From NCBI GenBank assembly GCA_030592085.1, contig JAUUZV010000153.1, positions 1 to 6,234 of the forward strand: a stretch of DNA of 6,234 nt, written 5' to 3'. A model generated the notes under the pieces. It was given only the letters and a program-made list of their open reading frames with translations. It was not told the DNA's origin and ran no database searches. The translations under genes and the position numbers were made by a program. Source of the stretch: Clostridia bacterium (lineage in GTDB: Bacteria > Bacillota > Clostridia > DUPQ01). Position 1 is the first letter of the stretch; every line of letters begins with the position of its first letter. This document shows positions 1-5,574 of the stretch, piece by piece.

Positions 1-907
1 CATTTCTATGGAGTTTTCTTTTAGGATCACGACCTACTCTATCTATAGTGTCTTTTAAATATGTATTATGGTAACGATAAATTAAATCACTAGCATGTTC
101 TTTTAAAGCATCATAAGAAATATTATATGCTTTAGAAATTGCCATTGCTGATTCTTGTAACCCGTCTAAAACAATTTTATTAATCAATGGATCTCTAATA
201 GCATCAGATATATATTTATATCCTTTTAAAAAACCAAGATATGCACATAATGCATGAGACATGTTATGCATGAATAACTTTCTTTTTTTCATGGAATCAA
301 ATGGTGAAAAAGCTTTAACATTTTTAATTTCAGGTAATATACCTTTAATCTGATCTTCATCAATTTGCAGCTCATTATATGGTTCAACAATTACTTTAAG
401 TAGATTATCACTTTTAATAACGGGAACCATTCGTCCTACTGAAGCTGGAATAAAACCAATATTTTTTTCAAAGAATTTCATATTAGTAATGTATGGTGAA
501 ACTAAACTTTTTAAATATGTTCCACTATCTAACATGTTTTCGCAAATAATAATATTAAGAGGTGTAGTACGTTTATTGATTCCACTGGCAATCATTTTAG
601 CAATGTGTGGTAATACATTTACGCCAACTGCTGTAGCTAAAACATCACAAGTTGCAATTACATCAGATGTTTTAGATAAATCTGTTCCTAAAATTGCATA
701 CACGTTAGAAATAATTTCTTCTTGATAACCAGTTGGTGTAGCTATTGTTAAGGGATATTGCTTTTTCTCATTAAGTAAATCTACAACTTGTTGATTAACA
801 TCAATAAAACATGTAATCATTGATGATTGAAAAAATAATTGACCAAGAAATCCTCGACCAATACTTCCAGCACCAATCATAACTGCATTTTTTTGTTTTT
901 TATTCAA
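1..907 (-). CDS. Mannitol-1-phosphate 5-dehydrogenase family enzyme, C-terminus cut by window edge
   Basis: About 302 N-terminal residues of an NAD-dependent polyol(-phosphate) dehydrogenase of the MtlD/long-chain mannitol dehydrogenase family, whose members are usually about 380 residues, so roughly 80 are missing. Seen: the dinucleotide-binding loop GAGSIGRGFLG (residues 12-22), FIDVNQ after the second strand (34-39, like FADVNQ of E. coli MtlD), NIIICENM (118-125), the family catalytic pattern K-x4-N-x2-H (K210, N215, H218 in KLFMHNMSH), and RVGRDPKRKL (290-299). It would interconvert a hexitol phosphate such as mannitol-1-P and a ketose phosphate in the cytosol. It departs from E. coli MtlD in one conserved stretch (GFIPASVGRMVP, where E. 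coli has GFVDSAVDRIVP), so the true substrate may differ. No ATG lies before the Rossmann strand; TTG at 907 (or 910) is chosen because AGGAGT lies 7 bases upstream. It overlaps the isomerase gene by 8 bases and is the fourth gene of the operon. Family assignment is firm, exact substrate is not. Confidence 0.9.
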   Translation of the reverse strand, partial: MNKKQKNAVMIGAGSIGRGFLGQLFFQSSMITCFIDVNQQVVDLLNEKKQYPLTIATPTGYQEEIISNVYAILGTDLSKTSDVIATCDVLATAVGVNVLPHIAKMIASGINKRTTPLNIIICENMLDSGTYLKSLVSPYITNMKFFEKNIGFIPASVGRMVPVIKSDNLLKVIVEPYNELQIDEDQIKGILPEIKNVKAFSPFDSMKKRKLFMHNMSHALCAYLGFLKGYKYISDAIRDPLINKIVLDGLQESAMAISKAYNISYDALKEHASDLIYRYHNTYLKDTIDRVGRDPKRKLHRN

Positions 908-1433
908 CAATGGTACTCCTTTTTATTTCTGGGTCTGTAAATATATCATATTCATCATAACTACTAGTTGAAAATTCTGAAACAACAGCTCCTTTATCAC
1001 CACTTTGGAACCAGTGTAAAGTGTTAGGGGGTAGCGTATATTGCTGTCCTTGTTTCAATATTATTTCATGAAAAACTGTATATTGGTCAGATGGGATAAT
1101 TGCTTTAATATTCTTGGTAACTTCTCCCTCTACATACAGATATACTTCACCAACTCTACAACGAAAAGTTTCTTCTTTTCCCAATTGCTTATTAACCATA
1201 GGGTGTCTATGTTCAGGACATGTTTGATTTGGATAAAGAATTAATTCTTTTGAACAACAACGCTCTGTGTTTAAATAAGTAAGAATTTGTAATCCCTCTT
1301 GTTTTAAATTACTTAACCCAAAATCAGCAACTTCGATTAGTTTCTCTTCATCAGGTGTAATAGCAATATTGTTTTTTTTCAATATATTAATTGTAAAATC
1401 ACATGCATGTTTAAATTCGCTTTTTGTAATCAT
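900..1433 (-). CDS. D-lyxose ketol-isomerase / D-mannose isomerase (cupin)
   Basis: A 177-residue single-domain cupin matching the D-lyxose isomerase family (B. subtilis YdaE and relatives), which interconverts D-lyxose and D-xylulose and often D-mannose and D-fructose with a divalent metal, usually Mn. Seen: the family core CPEHRHP (72-78), GKEETFRCRVGEVYLYVEG (85-103) and LPPNTLHWFQ (134-143). The expected metal ligands are H75, H77, E88 and H140; the 11-residue step from H77 to E88 equals that recalled for YdaE (H71 to E82). Length is normal. The ATG at 1433 overlaps the kinase stop as TAATG, with AGGA 10 bases upstream; the GTG at 1442 sits one base after that AGGA and is unlikely. It is the third gene of the operon and would supply a ketose to the neighbouring kinase. 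Whether the physiological aldose is lyxose, mannose or another sugar cannot be read from the sequence. Confidence 0.9.
   Translation of the reverse strand: MITKSEFKHACDFTINILKKNNIAITPDEEKLIEVADFGLSNLKQEGLQILTYLNTERCCSKELILYPNQTCPEHRHPMVNKQLGKEETFRCRVGEVYLYVEGEVTKNIKAIIPSDQYTVFHEIILKQGQQYTLPPNTLHWFQSGDKGAVVSEFSTSSYDEYDIFTDPEIKRSTIVE
915..920 (-). promoter_or_regulatory. Ribosome binding site that fixes the TTG start of the dehydrogenase
   Basis: On the minus strand AGGAGT reads from 920 to 915, inside the last codons of the isomerase gene, 7 bases before TTG at 907 and 4 before TTG at 910. The only other in-frame candidate is an ATG inside the first beta strand of the cofactor fold, so a TTG start is favoured. 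Confidence 0.6.
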
Positions 1434-2383
1434 TATTTCCACATCCTATTTTGAGATTTTATAAATTCCATGGTTTCTTCAAAAGATTTAATACCAGTTG
1501 AGGCACCAATTTCCATTACAGATAAAGTTCCAACAGCGTTGGCGAAAATACAACATTTCTCAATATCCCAACCTTTTGATAAACCAGTAATAAATCCTGA
1601 TGAGAAAGCATCACCTGCACCTGTTGTTTCAACAGGGTCACATTCAAGAGTTTTAATATAATATTCATTCCCATCACTAGATTTGGCATAACAGCCTTCT
1701 TTTCCTAATTTAATAACAACATTTTTAACTCCATGGTTCATTAAAACACTCGCAATATCAGCCGGGTCTTTTTTGTTGGTAATTAATGAAGCTTCATCAT
1801 AACTTGGTATAAAATAATCTAAGTAAGTAAGACTATCAATTACTAATTCCATCCACCTACCAGAGGCATCCCATGCTGTATCCATTACTGTTATTAGGTT
1901 AAGGTCTTTAATTGCTTTTACAGTTCTTCCACAAGGTTTACCGTCAAATGAAGCCATTAAGTTTACTCCAGTTATAAAGGCAATATTATGCTGGCTAACA
2001 AAATCAAAATCAATATCTTCATAAGAAAAATTACCATTAGCACCAAAGGAGTGAAGAAAAGATCGCTCTGAGTCATTTCCAACTACAACAACTGAAGCAC
2101 TAGTAGATGAATTTTTATCCATTACTAATCCATCACTATTAACATTTTTACCATCAAGGACAGATTTTAAATAAAATCCAAAATCATCACTTCCTACTTT
2201 ACCAATAACTGAAGTTGAAAGACCAATAATACTCATATCAATGGCACTACTTAAAGCACAACCCCCACTATGTAAGGTAATACTATTAATTGGTAGTAAT
2301 TTTCCTTTATCAGGTAATGTGGTCACAGGTTTTGCTATAACGTCTGCTACTAAGATTCCAATACATACTACATCTTTTTTCAT
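1433..2383 (-). CDS. PfkB (ribokinase) family carbohydrate kinase
   Basis: A 316-residue ATP-dependent sugar kinase of the ribokinase/PfkB fold, of usual family length. Seen: the N-terminal strand DVVCIG (4-9), the Gly-Gly substrate lid region HSGGCALSSA (38-47), the first PfkB signature GKVGSDDFG (61-69), a VIKLGKEG strand and turn near 220-228, and the second signature ETTGAGDAFSSGF (about 252-264), with the anion-hole motif GAGD and its catalytic base D258. Specificity within the family (fructose, tagatose, ribose, inositol derivatives and others) cannot be assigned by eye. Next to an aldose isomerase and a polyol-phosphate dehydrogenase, a ketose or ketose-phosphate substrate is the reasonable inference. 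ATG at 2383 is preferred: it overlaps the preceding stop as TAATG and gives the standard N-terminus MKKDVVCIG. The ATG at 2395 directly abuts AAGGA and has no room for a ribosome site. Second gene of the operon. Confidence 0.88.
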   Translation of the reverse strand: MKKDVVCIGILVADVIAKPVTTLPDKGKLLPINSITLHSGGCALSSAIDMSIIGLSTSVIGKVGSDDFGFYLKSVLDGKNVNSDGLVMDKNSSTSASVVVVGNDSERSFLHSFGANGNFSYEDIDFDFVSQHNIAFITGVNLMASFDGKPCGRTVKAIKDLNLITVMDTAWDASGRWMELVIDSLTYLDYFIPSYDEASLITNKKDPADIASVLMNHGVKNVVIKLGKEGCYAKSSDGNEYYIKTLECDPVETTGAGDAFSSGFITGLSKGWDIEKCCIFANAVGTLSVMEIGASTGIKSFEETMEFIKSQNRMWK

Positions 2384-3477
2384 TAATACACACATTCCTT
2401 TGCAGCTTTTACAAATGCTTTAATATTTTCATGATCTCCATAGAAAAAGTGATCTGAAGGAGATACAATAAATCCACCATCAGGACAAGCTTTATGAAGA
2501 TCAAAAACTTGTTGTCTAGCATTTTGTGGTGTTCCTTGTTCAAATCCAGCATTTTGATCAAATCCACCAATAAAAAACATTTTATCACCAATTGCTTTAG
2601 TACATTCGCTTAAATCACAATCACCACCCATTGCAACAGGAGTCATTGTTTCAAGACCATTGGCTCCATTTTTAGAAAAGATATCTAACATAGGCATAAA
2701 TCCACCACATAAGTGATAAACTACTTTTGTTCCTTGAGTTTGTAGTGCTTTTATTTGTATTTGGTCATATGGTAAACAAAATTCTTCATGCATTGAAGGT
2801 GAAATAACAGTTGAAGAACCAGCACCACCACCAGTTTCTACTACATCTAATTCTATTTTGCCACCAATATCTATAATATCTAATTTTTTTTGTAATAATT
2901 TATTAAGTGCTTCATGCATCCAGTCAGGTTCGTCAAGAGCTAACATAATTGAAGTTTCTGTACCCATCATATAGGCAATATCTTGCCATGGGCTTCCTTG
3001 ACCAAAACCACAGTAACCACTTCTAACAATACCATGTTCTCCAATTCTATTTTTAGCTTTTATTACATTAGACCAATCAACATCTATTGGCATAGGTGCA
3101 TATTTAGCCCATAAATCAAACTCATGGGGATTTTTGGTAAGATGCTTAGTATACCATCCAGTAATTTCACTTCGTTGATAAGTCGCATTTAATATTCCTT
3201 CTGGTGTAGTTATTTCTATATAAGTAGTTTTAATACCATCAACAGTTCCACCATCAGTATTTTTTGTTATCCAATTTGATTTATCTTTATCAGAATAACT
3301 TAATTTTGGTACTACATAAATTACAGGATCCATTCCAAAATATTCATATGCTTCATATGTAGTCATACCATTTAATGAGTCTTTTAAGTAAAACCCCATC
3401 CAGTCGTGTACCTGACAGGGTAACCTGTCTGCTTTTTGATTATTTAATGCTGCAATAAAACGTTCTCTTCCCTTCAT
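2383..3477 (-). CDS. Uroporphyrinogen decarboxylase superfamily protein, methyltransferase-like (MtaA/CmuA branch?)
   Basis: A 364-residue TIM-barrel protein of the URO-D superfamily. Seen: the opening MKGRERFIAALNNQKADRLP (1-20), typical of URO-D-domain proteins of anaerobes; GQGSPWQDIAYMMG (159-172); ETGGGAG (214-220); ISPSMHEEFCLPY (225-237); YHLCGG (254-259); and GGFIVSPSDHFF (334-345). The HxC pair H255/C257 resembles the zinc site of MtaA-type methylcobamide:thiol methyltransferases. The third cysteine those enzymes carry near the C-terminus is not at the expected place, where S341-D342-H343 stand. True HemE is unlikely: no haem genes lie nearby, and it leads a sugar operon. The reaction is unknown; methyl transfer to or from a cobamide, folate or thiol is a family-based guess, and no corrinoid protein is visible here. 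ATG at 3477 has AGGAGG 7 bases upstream; the longer reading from 3546 begins upstream of the promoter. First gene of the operon. Confidence 0.85.
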   Translation of the reverse strand: MKGRERFIAALNNQKADRLPCQVHDWMGFYLKDSLNGMTTYEAYEYFGMDPVIYVVPKLSYSDKDKSNWITKNTDGGTVDGIKTTYIEITTPEGILNATYQRSEITGWYTKHLTKNPHEFDLWAKYAPMPIDVDWSNVIKAKNRIGEHGIVRSGYCGFGQGSPWQDIAYMMGTETSIMLALDEPDWMHEALNKLLQKKLDIIDIGGKIELDVVETGGGAGSSTVISPSMHEEFCLPYDQIQIKALQTQGTKVVYHLCGGFMPMLDIFSKNGANGLETMTPVAMGGDCDLSECTKAIGDKMFFIGGFDQNAGFEQGTPQNARQQVFDLHKACPDGGFIVSPSDHFFYGDHENIKAFVKAAKECVY

Positions 3478-3484
3478 AAAAAAG

Positions 3485-3490
3485 CCTCCT
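3485..3490 (-). promoter_or_regulatory. Ribosome binding site of the URO-D-like gene
   Basis: AGGAGG reads from 3490 to 3485 on the minus strand, 7 bases before ATG at 3477. It fixes that start over the longer open frame from 3546. Confidence 0.8.
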
Positions 3491-3505
3491 ATATGTGATG
3501 TTTTT

Positions 3506-3533
3506 ATTATATAGCAATGACGAAAAATGTAAA
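3506..3533 (-). promoter_or_regulatory. Sigma-A-type promoter of the four-gene sugar operon
   Basis: On the minus strand TTTACA (3533-3528) is followed after 16 bases by TATAAT (3511-3506), a near-consensus promoter. Transcription would begin near 3499, giving a leader of about 22 bases. No convincing catabolite-control (cre) site or regulator site was found in or next to it. Confidence 0.6.
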
Positions 3534-3546
3534 ATAAAAAAAGCAC

Positions 3547-3566
3547 AAAATATGATATAATATTTT
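3547..3566. repeat. 20-base near-palindrome over the -10 element
   Basis: AAAATAT (3547-3553) and ATATTTT (3560-3566) are exact inverted arms around GATATA. Only one inner pair fails to match. It covers the plus-strand -10 and could be an operator, but the region is so AT-rich that chance is a real alternative. Confidence 0.3.
3551..3561 (+). promoter_or_regulatory. Extended -10 promoter of the small membrane protein gene
   Basis: TGATATAAT (3553-3561) is an extended -10 (TG-N-TATAAT). No good -35 lies 16-18 bases upstream, which an extended -10 can tolerate. The start point would be near 3568, about 32 bases before ATG at 3600. It lies back to back with the promoter of the sugar operon, whose -35 ends at 3533. 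Confidence 0.55.
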
Positions 3567-3586
3567 ATGGTATTTCACAAAATAAA

Positions 3587-3591
3587 AGGAG
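3587..3591 (+). promoter_or_regulatory. Ribosome binding site choosing ATG 3600
   Basis: AGGAG lies 8 bases before ATG at 3600 but only 2 before ATG at 3594. The ATG at 3567 coincides with the predicted transcription start and has no site. The start at 3600 is therefore chosen. Confidence 0.7.
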
Positions 3592-3599
3592 TAATGTCA

Positions 3600-4199
3600 A
3601 TGTTTGATAAAAAGGAACAAAAAAAGAATATATTATCTGGGTACCTTTACATATTAGGAGCTATATTCTTTACTGTGCTTATGTTTTATCTAATTGATGA
3701 TGCTAACGTAGAACCATACAATCGAATGCTTGTAGAAAAAGTGGTTGTGTTAGCTATTGCTATTGCTTGCGCTTATACAGGTATTAAACAAATAAGAGAT
3801 TACAAAATATTTCTTGATGGCATTCCTAAACCAATGCTTGATGAACTAAGAACACAATTTGAACTTTTTAAAAGTTTAGATATTTCAGTAAAAGAAGTGG
3901 CTCATTTTATTACTAAAGATAAAGAAAAATATTTCTATAATAATCCAATAATTGTTTACTCTGATGATGTTATTGAAGCATTGGAAAAATTACGTATTAA
4001 AAAAGTAAATCAAAAAGAATTTTTGATTTGGTGTAATTTAATTTCTTTTAGTAGTTGTTATCATTTTAATCCTAAACGAATGGATGAAATTGGTAGTGTT
4101 ATTAACGACCTTAAAAGACGCATGGAAAAAAACGAAAAAATCACTACTAGTCAGATAGATGCTTATGTAAAAGCACTATCTGAGAATACAGAAATCTAA
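3600..4199 (+). CDS. Uncharacterised protein with two membrane segments and a soluble C-terminal domain
   Basis: A 199-residue protein I do not recognise. Seen: a very basic N-terminus (MFDKKEQKK), a hydrophobic segment at about 11-32, a short acidic loop (DDANVEP), a second hydrophobic segment at about 44-62, then KQIRDYK. The positive-inside rule puts both ends in the cytoplasm with a tiny outside loop. Residues about 65-199 are charged and mostly helical in character, with FELFKSLDISVKEVAHFI near 87-104, a lone WCNLISFSSCYHFNP stretch near 145-159, and a charged helix NDLKRRMEKNEK near 168-179. No enzyme motif, signal peptidase site or lipobox is visible. It is transcribed alone, divergent from the sugar operon and convergent with deoC, whose stop codon overlaps its own. 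A membrane-anchored sensor or scaffold role is possible but unsupported. The start at 3600 rests on the ribosome site. Confidence 0.75.
   Translation: MFDKKEQKKNILSGYLYILGAIFFTVLMFYLIDDANVEPYNRMLVEKVVVLAIAIACAYTGIKQIRDYKIFLDGIPKPMLDELRTQFELFKSLDISVKEVAHFITKDKEKYFYNNPIIVYSDDVIEALEKLRIKKVNQKEFLIWCNLISFSSCYHFNPKRMDEIGSVINDLKRRMEKNEKITTSQIDAYVKALSENTEI
4151..4183. terminator. Imperfect stem-loop inside the membrane protein gene, candidate terminator for deoC
   Basis: The arms TCAGATAG (4151-4158) plus TGCTT (4160-4164) pair with AAGCA (4171-4175) plus CTATCTGA (4176-4183). This gives 13 base pairs with a single bulged A at 4159 and a six-base loop. On the minus strand it begins 13 bases after the deoC stop, and T-runs follow at 4140-4135 and 4132-4126. 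The roughly 10-base gap between stem and T-run is not that of a classical intrinsic terminator. On the plus strand it lies within codons and has no T-run. Structure is certain as sequence, its role is inference. Confidence 0.4.
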
Positions 4200-4861
4200 T
4201 AATCTCCATCAATGGTTTCTCCATTAATAATTTTAATTGAAGAAGAACATCCTAATCGACTAGCACCAGCTTTAATAAAAGCAAGAGCAGTTTCATAATC
4301 TCTGACTCCACCTGCCGCTTTTACTTTCGCACGCTCTTTAACCACTGATTTCATAAGTGTTACATGTTTTATGGTTGCACCAGCTTTATTAAAACCTGTT
4401 GAAGTTTTTACAAAATCTGCATTCGCTTCTAAGCAAAGCTCACAAGCTTTAATAATTTCATCATCTGTTAAAAGACAAGTTTCTAAAATGACTTTAACAA
4501 TGGCTTTTCCTTTTGCAGCATTTGTTACAGCTTTAATATCTTTTAGAACATAATCATAACGTTTCTCTTTTAATGCTCCAACATTAATAACCATGTCAAT
4601 TTCTGTTGCACCGTTCATGATAGCATCTGTTGTTTCATAGGCCTTAGCATCCATTGTACACGAACCTAAAGGAAATCCTATAACACAACAAACTAAAACA
4701 GGTGAATTGCTTAGATACTCCTTAGAGACCGCTGCATAACAGCTGTTAACACAGACTGAATAAAATCCATATTGTTTTGCTTCCTCACATAATTGCTTAA
4801 TATCTGCTAAAGTAGTTTCTGCTTTTAATGCAGTGTGATCTATATAACTTGCTACATTCAT
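4196..4861 (-). CDS. deoC: Deoxyribose-phosphate aldolase (DERA)
   Basis: A 221-residue class I aldolase splitting 2-deoxy-D-ribose-5-phosphate into glyceraldehyde-3-phosphate and acetaldehyde in the cytosol, feeding deoxynucleoside carbon to glycolysis. Length fits the short bacterial DeoC form. Seen: YIDHTALK (6-13), CVIGFPLG (59-66), EIDMVINVG with catalytic D89, VKVILET (122-128), FVKTSTGF with Schiff-base lysine K152, and VKAAGGVR with the second active lysine K181. These correspond to D102, K167 and K201 of E. coli DeoC. The C-terminal phosphate region reads RLGCSSS where Thr or Ala is more usual for the Cys, and the protein has ten cysteines. ATG at 4861 overlaps the end of the DUF502 gene as ATGA, with AAGGAGG 7 bases upstream. 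None of the usual deo partners (phosphorylase, phosphopentomutase, cytidine deaminase) is in view. Function is assigned with high confidence. Confidence 0.95.
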   Translation of the reverse strand: MNVASYIDHTALKAETTLADIKQLCEEAKQYGFYSVCVNSCYAAVSKEYLSNSPVLVCCVIGFPLGSCTMDAKAYETTDAIMNGATEIDMVINVGALKEKRYDYVLKDIKAVTNAAKGKAIVKVILETCLLTDDEIIKACELCLEANADFVKTSTGFNKAGATIKHVTLMKSVVKERAKVKAAGGVRDYETALAFIKAGASRLGCSSSIKIINGETIDGDY

Positions 4862-5460
4862 TTTACTTCCTCCTTGAATTTGACTTCTTCATGAGTAACA
4901 GTGGACATGGAAATTACCATATTTAATCCTTGTTCAACTGGTACATCAAGTATTTTTAAGTCACTGTATTTTTTATAGACTAAAAACCCATTAGTGGGAT
5001 TTGGAGTAGTTGGAATAAATACAGCACTAAGTAATTCACCATTAATGGTTACTTCTTCGTTAGTTATAAACCCAATAGATTGGCTTCCTTCCATGGGGAA
5101 TTCTACTAAAACAACCTTTGTGAAACTCTTTTTATCTTTATCCTTACCTACAAATGTTTTTACAATGTCTCGTATAGGTGAGTATAAATTTCTTATAACA
5201 GGTATTTTACTAAATGTTTTTTCCACAAGTCTTGCAATCTTTTTACCAATGAAATGACTAGAAAACATACCAACAAAAAACACTAATAAAAAAACTATAA
5301 CAATTCCAACACCTGGTATGTGAAATCCAATTAATAAATCTAGTGGTTTAGATAATAAATTATCAAAGAAACTAGTTACAATATAAATAAGGTAAAGGGA
5401 CAAAGTAATGGGGAGAAGTACTAATAATCCAGTTCCTAAGTATTTTTTAAACGATTTCAT
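4858..5460 (-). CDS. DUF502 family membrane protein
   Basis: A 200-residue protein of the DUF502 family, widespread in bacteria and plants and without a settled bacterial function. Seen: the N-terminal pattern LGTGLLVLLPITLSLYLI in a first membrane segment (about 8-31), the family's PGVGIVIVFLLVFFVGMF second segment (about 49-66), then KIPVIRNLYSPIRDIVKTF (family I-P-x-I-R-x-I/L-Y-x-x-x-R/K), VVLVEFPMEGSQSIGFIT, and SAVFIPTTPNPTNGFLV followed by the C-terminal strand region. Length is in the usual range. The basic residues before segment one suggest a cytoplasmic N-terminus, with the conserved C-terminal part also cytoplasmic. ATG at 5460 has GAGGT a few bases upstream. It is first in a two-gene unit with deoC, overlapping by 4 bases; that partner gives no obvious functional clue. 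Family identification is strong, role unknown. Confidence 0.9.
   Translation of the reverse strand: MKSFKKYLGTGLLVLLPITLSLYLIYIVTSFFDNLLSKPLDLLIGFHIPGVGIVIVFLLVFFVGMFSSHFIGKKIARLVEKTFSKIPVIRNLYSPIRDIVKTFVGKDKDKKSFTKVVLVEFPMEGSQSIGFITNEEVTINGELLSAVFIPTTPNPTNGFLVYKKYSDLKILDVPVEQGLNMVISMSTVTHEEVKFKEEVK
4869..4875 (-). promoter_or_regulatory. Ribosome binding site of deoC inside the DUF502 gene
   Basis: AAGGAGG reads from 4875 to 4869 on the minus strand, 7 bases before the deoC ATG. It lies in the codons for the last residues of the DUF502 protein, so deoC can be initiated independently as well as by coupling through the ATGA overlap. Confidence 0.75.
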
Positions 5461-5481
5461 TTTTACCTCTTTTCAATATAT

Positions 5482-5490
5482 ATTATAGCA
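5482..5490 (-). promoter_or_regulatory. Extended -10 promoter of the DUF502-deoC operon
   Basis: On the minus strand TGCTATAAT reads from 5490 to 5482, an extended -10 of the TG-N-TATAAT type. No recognisable -35 lies at 16-18 bases. The start point would be near 5475, giving a leader of about 15 bases with GAGGT at 5469-5465. Confidence 0.5.
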
Positions 5491-5512
5491 CACCACATAC
5501 AAAAAACAGCAG

Positions 5513-5530
5513 ATTAAATTATAGTTTAAT
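5513..5530. repeat. 18-base near-palindrome between divergent promoters
   Basis: The two halves of ATTAAATTATAGTTTAAT are complementary except for one inner pair. It lies between the two divergent start regions and touches the putative -35 of the ATPase gene, so it is a possible operator. High AT content makes chance plausible. Confidence 0.3.
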
Positions 5531-5557
5531 GACAATAATTAACAATTTATGTAAAAT
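5529..5557 (+). promoter_or_regulatory. Possible promoter of the MinD-like ATPase gene
   Basis: ATGACA (5529-5534), 17 bases, then TAAAAT (5552-5557): each hexamer is one mismatch from consensus. The start would fall near 5564, at the ribosome site itself, which is unusually close. A weaker alternative is a -10 TATAGT at 5520-5525, which would give a longer leader. Confidence 0.35.
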
Positions 5558-5563
5558 GTAAAT

Positions 5564-5568
5564 GGAGG
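5564..5568 (+). promoter_or_regulatory. Ribosome binding site of the ATPase gene
   Basis: GGAGG lies 6 bases before ATG at 5575 and sets the start of the open-ended ATPase frame. Confidence 0.75.
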
Positions 5569-5574
5569 TTTCAT

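Noticed and set aside
489..725. Plus-strand open frame of 78 codons
   Set aside because: Antisense to the well-supported dehydrogenase gene, with no ribosome site and no recognisable protein.
2383..3477. Annotation as HemE (haem synthesis)
   Set aside because: HLCGG resembles the methyltransferase branch, no other haem genes are near, and the gene is coupled to sugar enzymes.
2383..3546. Longer start for the URO-D-like gene at 3546
   Set aside because: The extra 23 residues are unlike the family, the region holds the operon promoter, and AGGAGG points to ATG 3477.
3491..3566. Catabolite-control (cre) site near the sugar operon promoter
   Set aside because: No stretch fits the TG-N3-CG-type consensus well enough on either strand.
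4211..4236. Small hairpin (AATGG/CCATT) before a T-rich stretch, as terminator of the plus-strand membrane protein gene
   Set aside because: Only five base pairs and an interrupted T-run; too weak in such AT-rich sequence.
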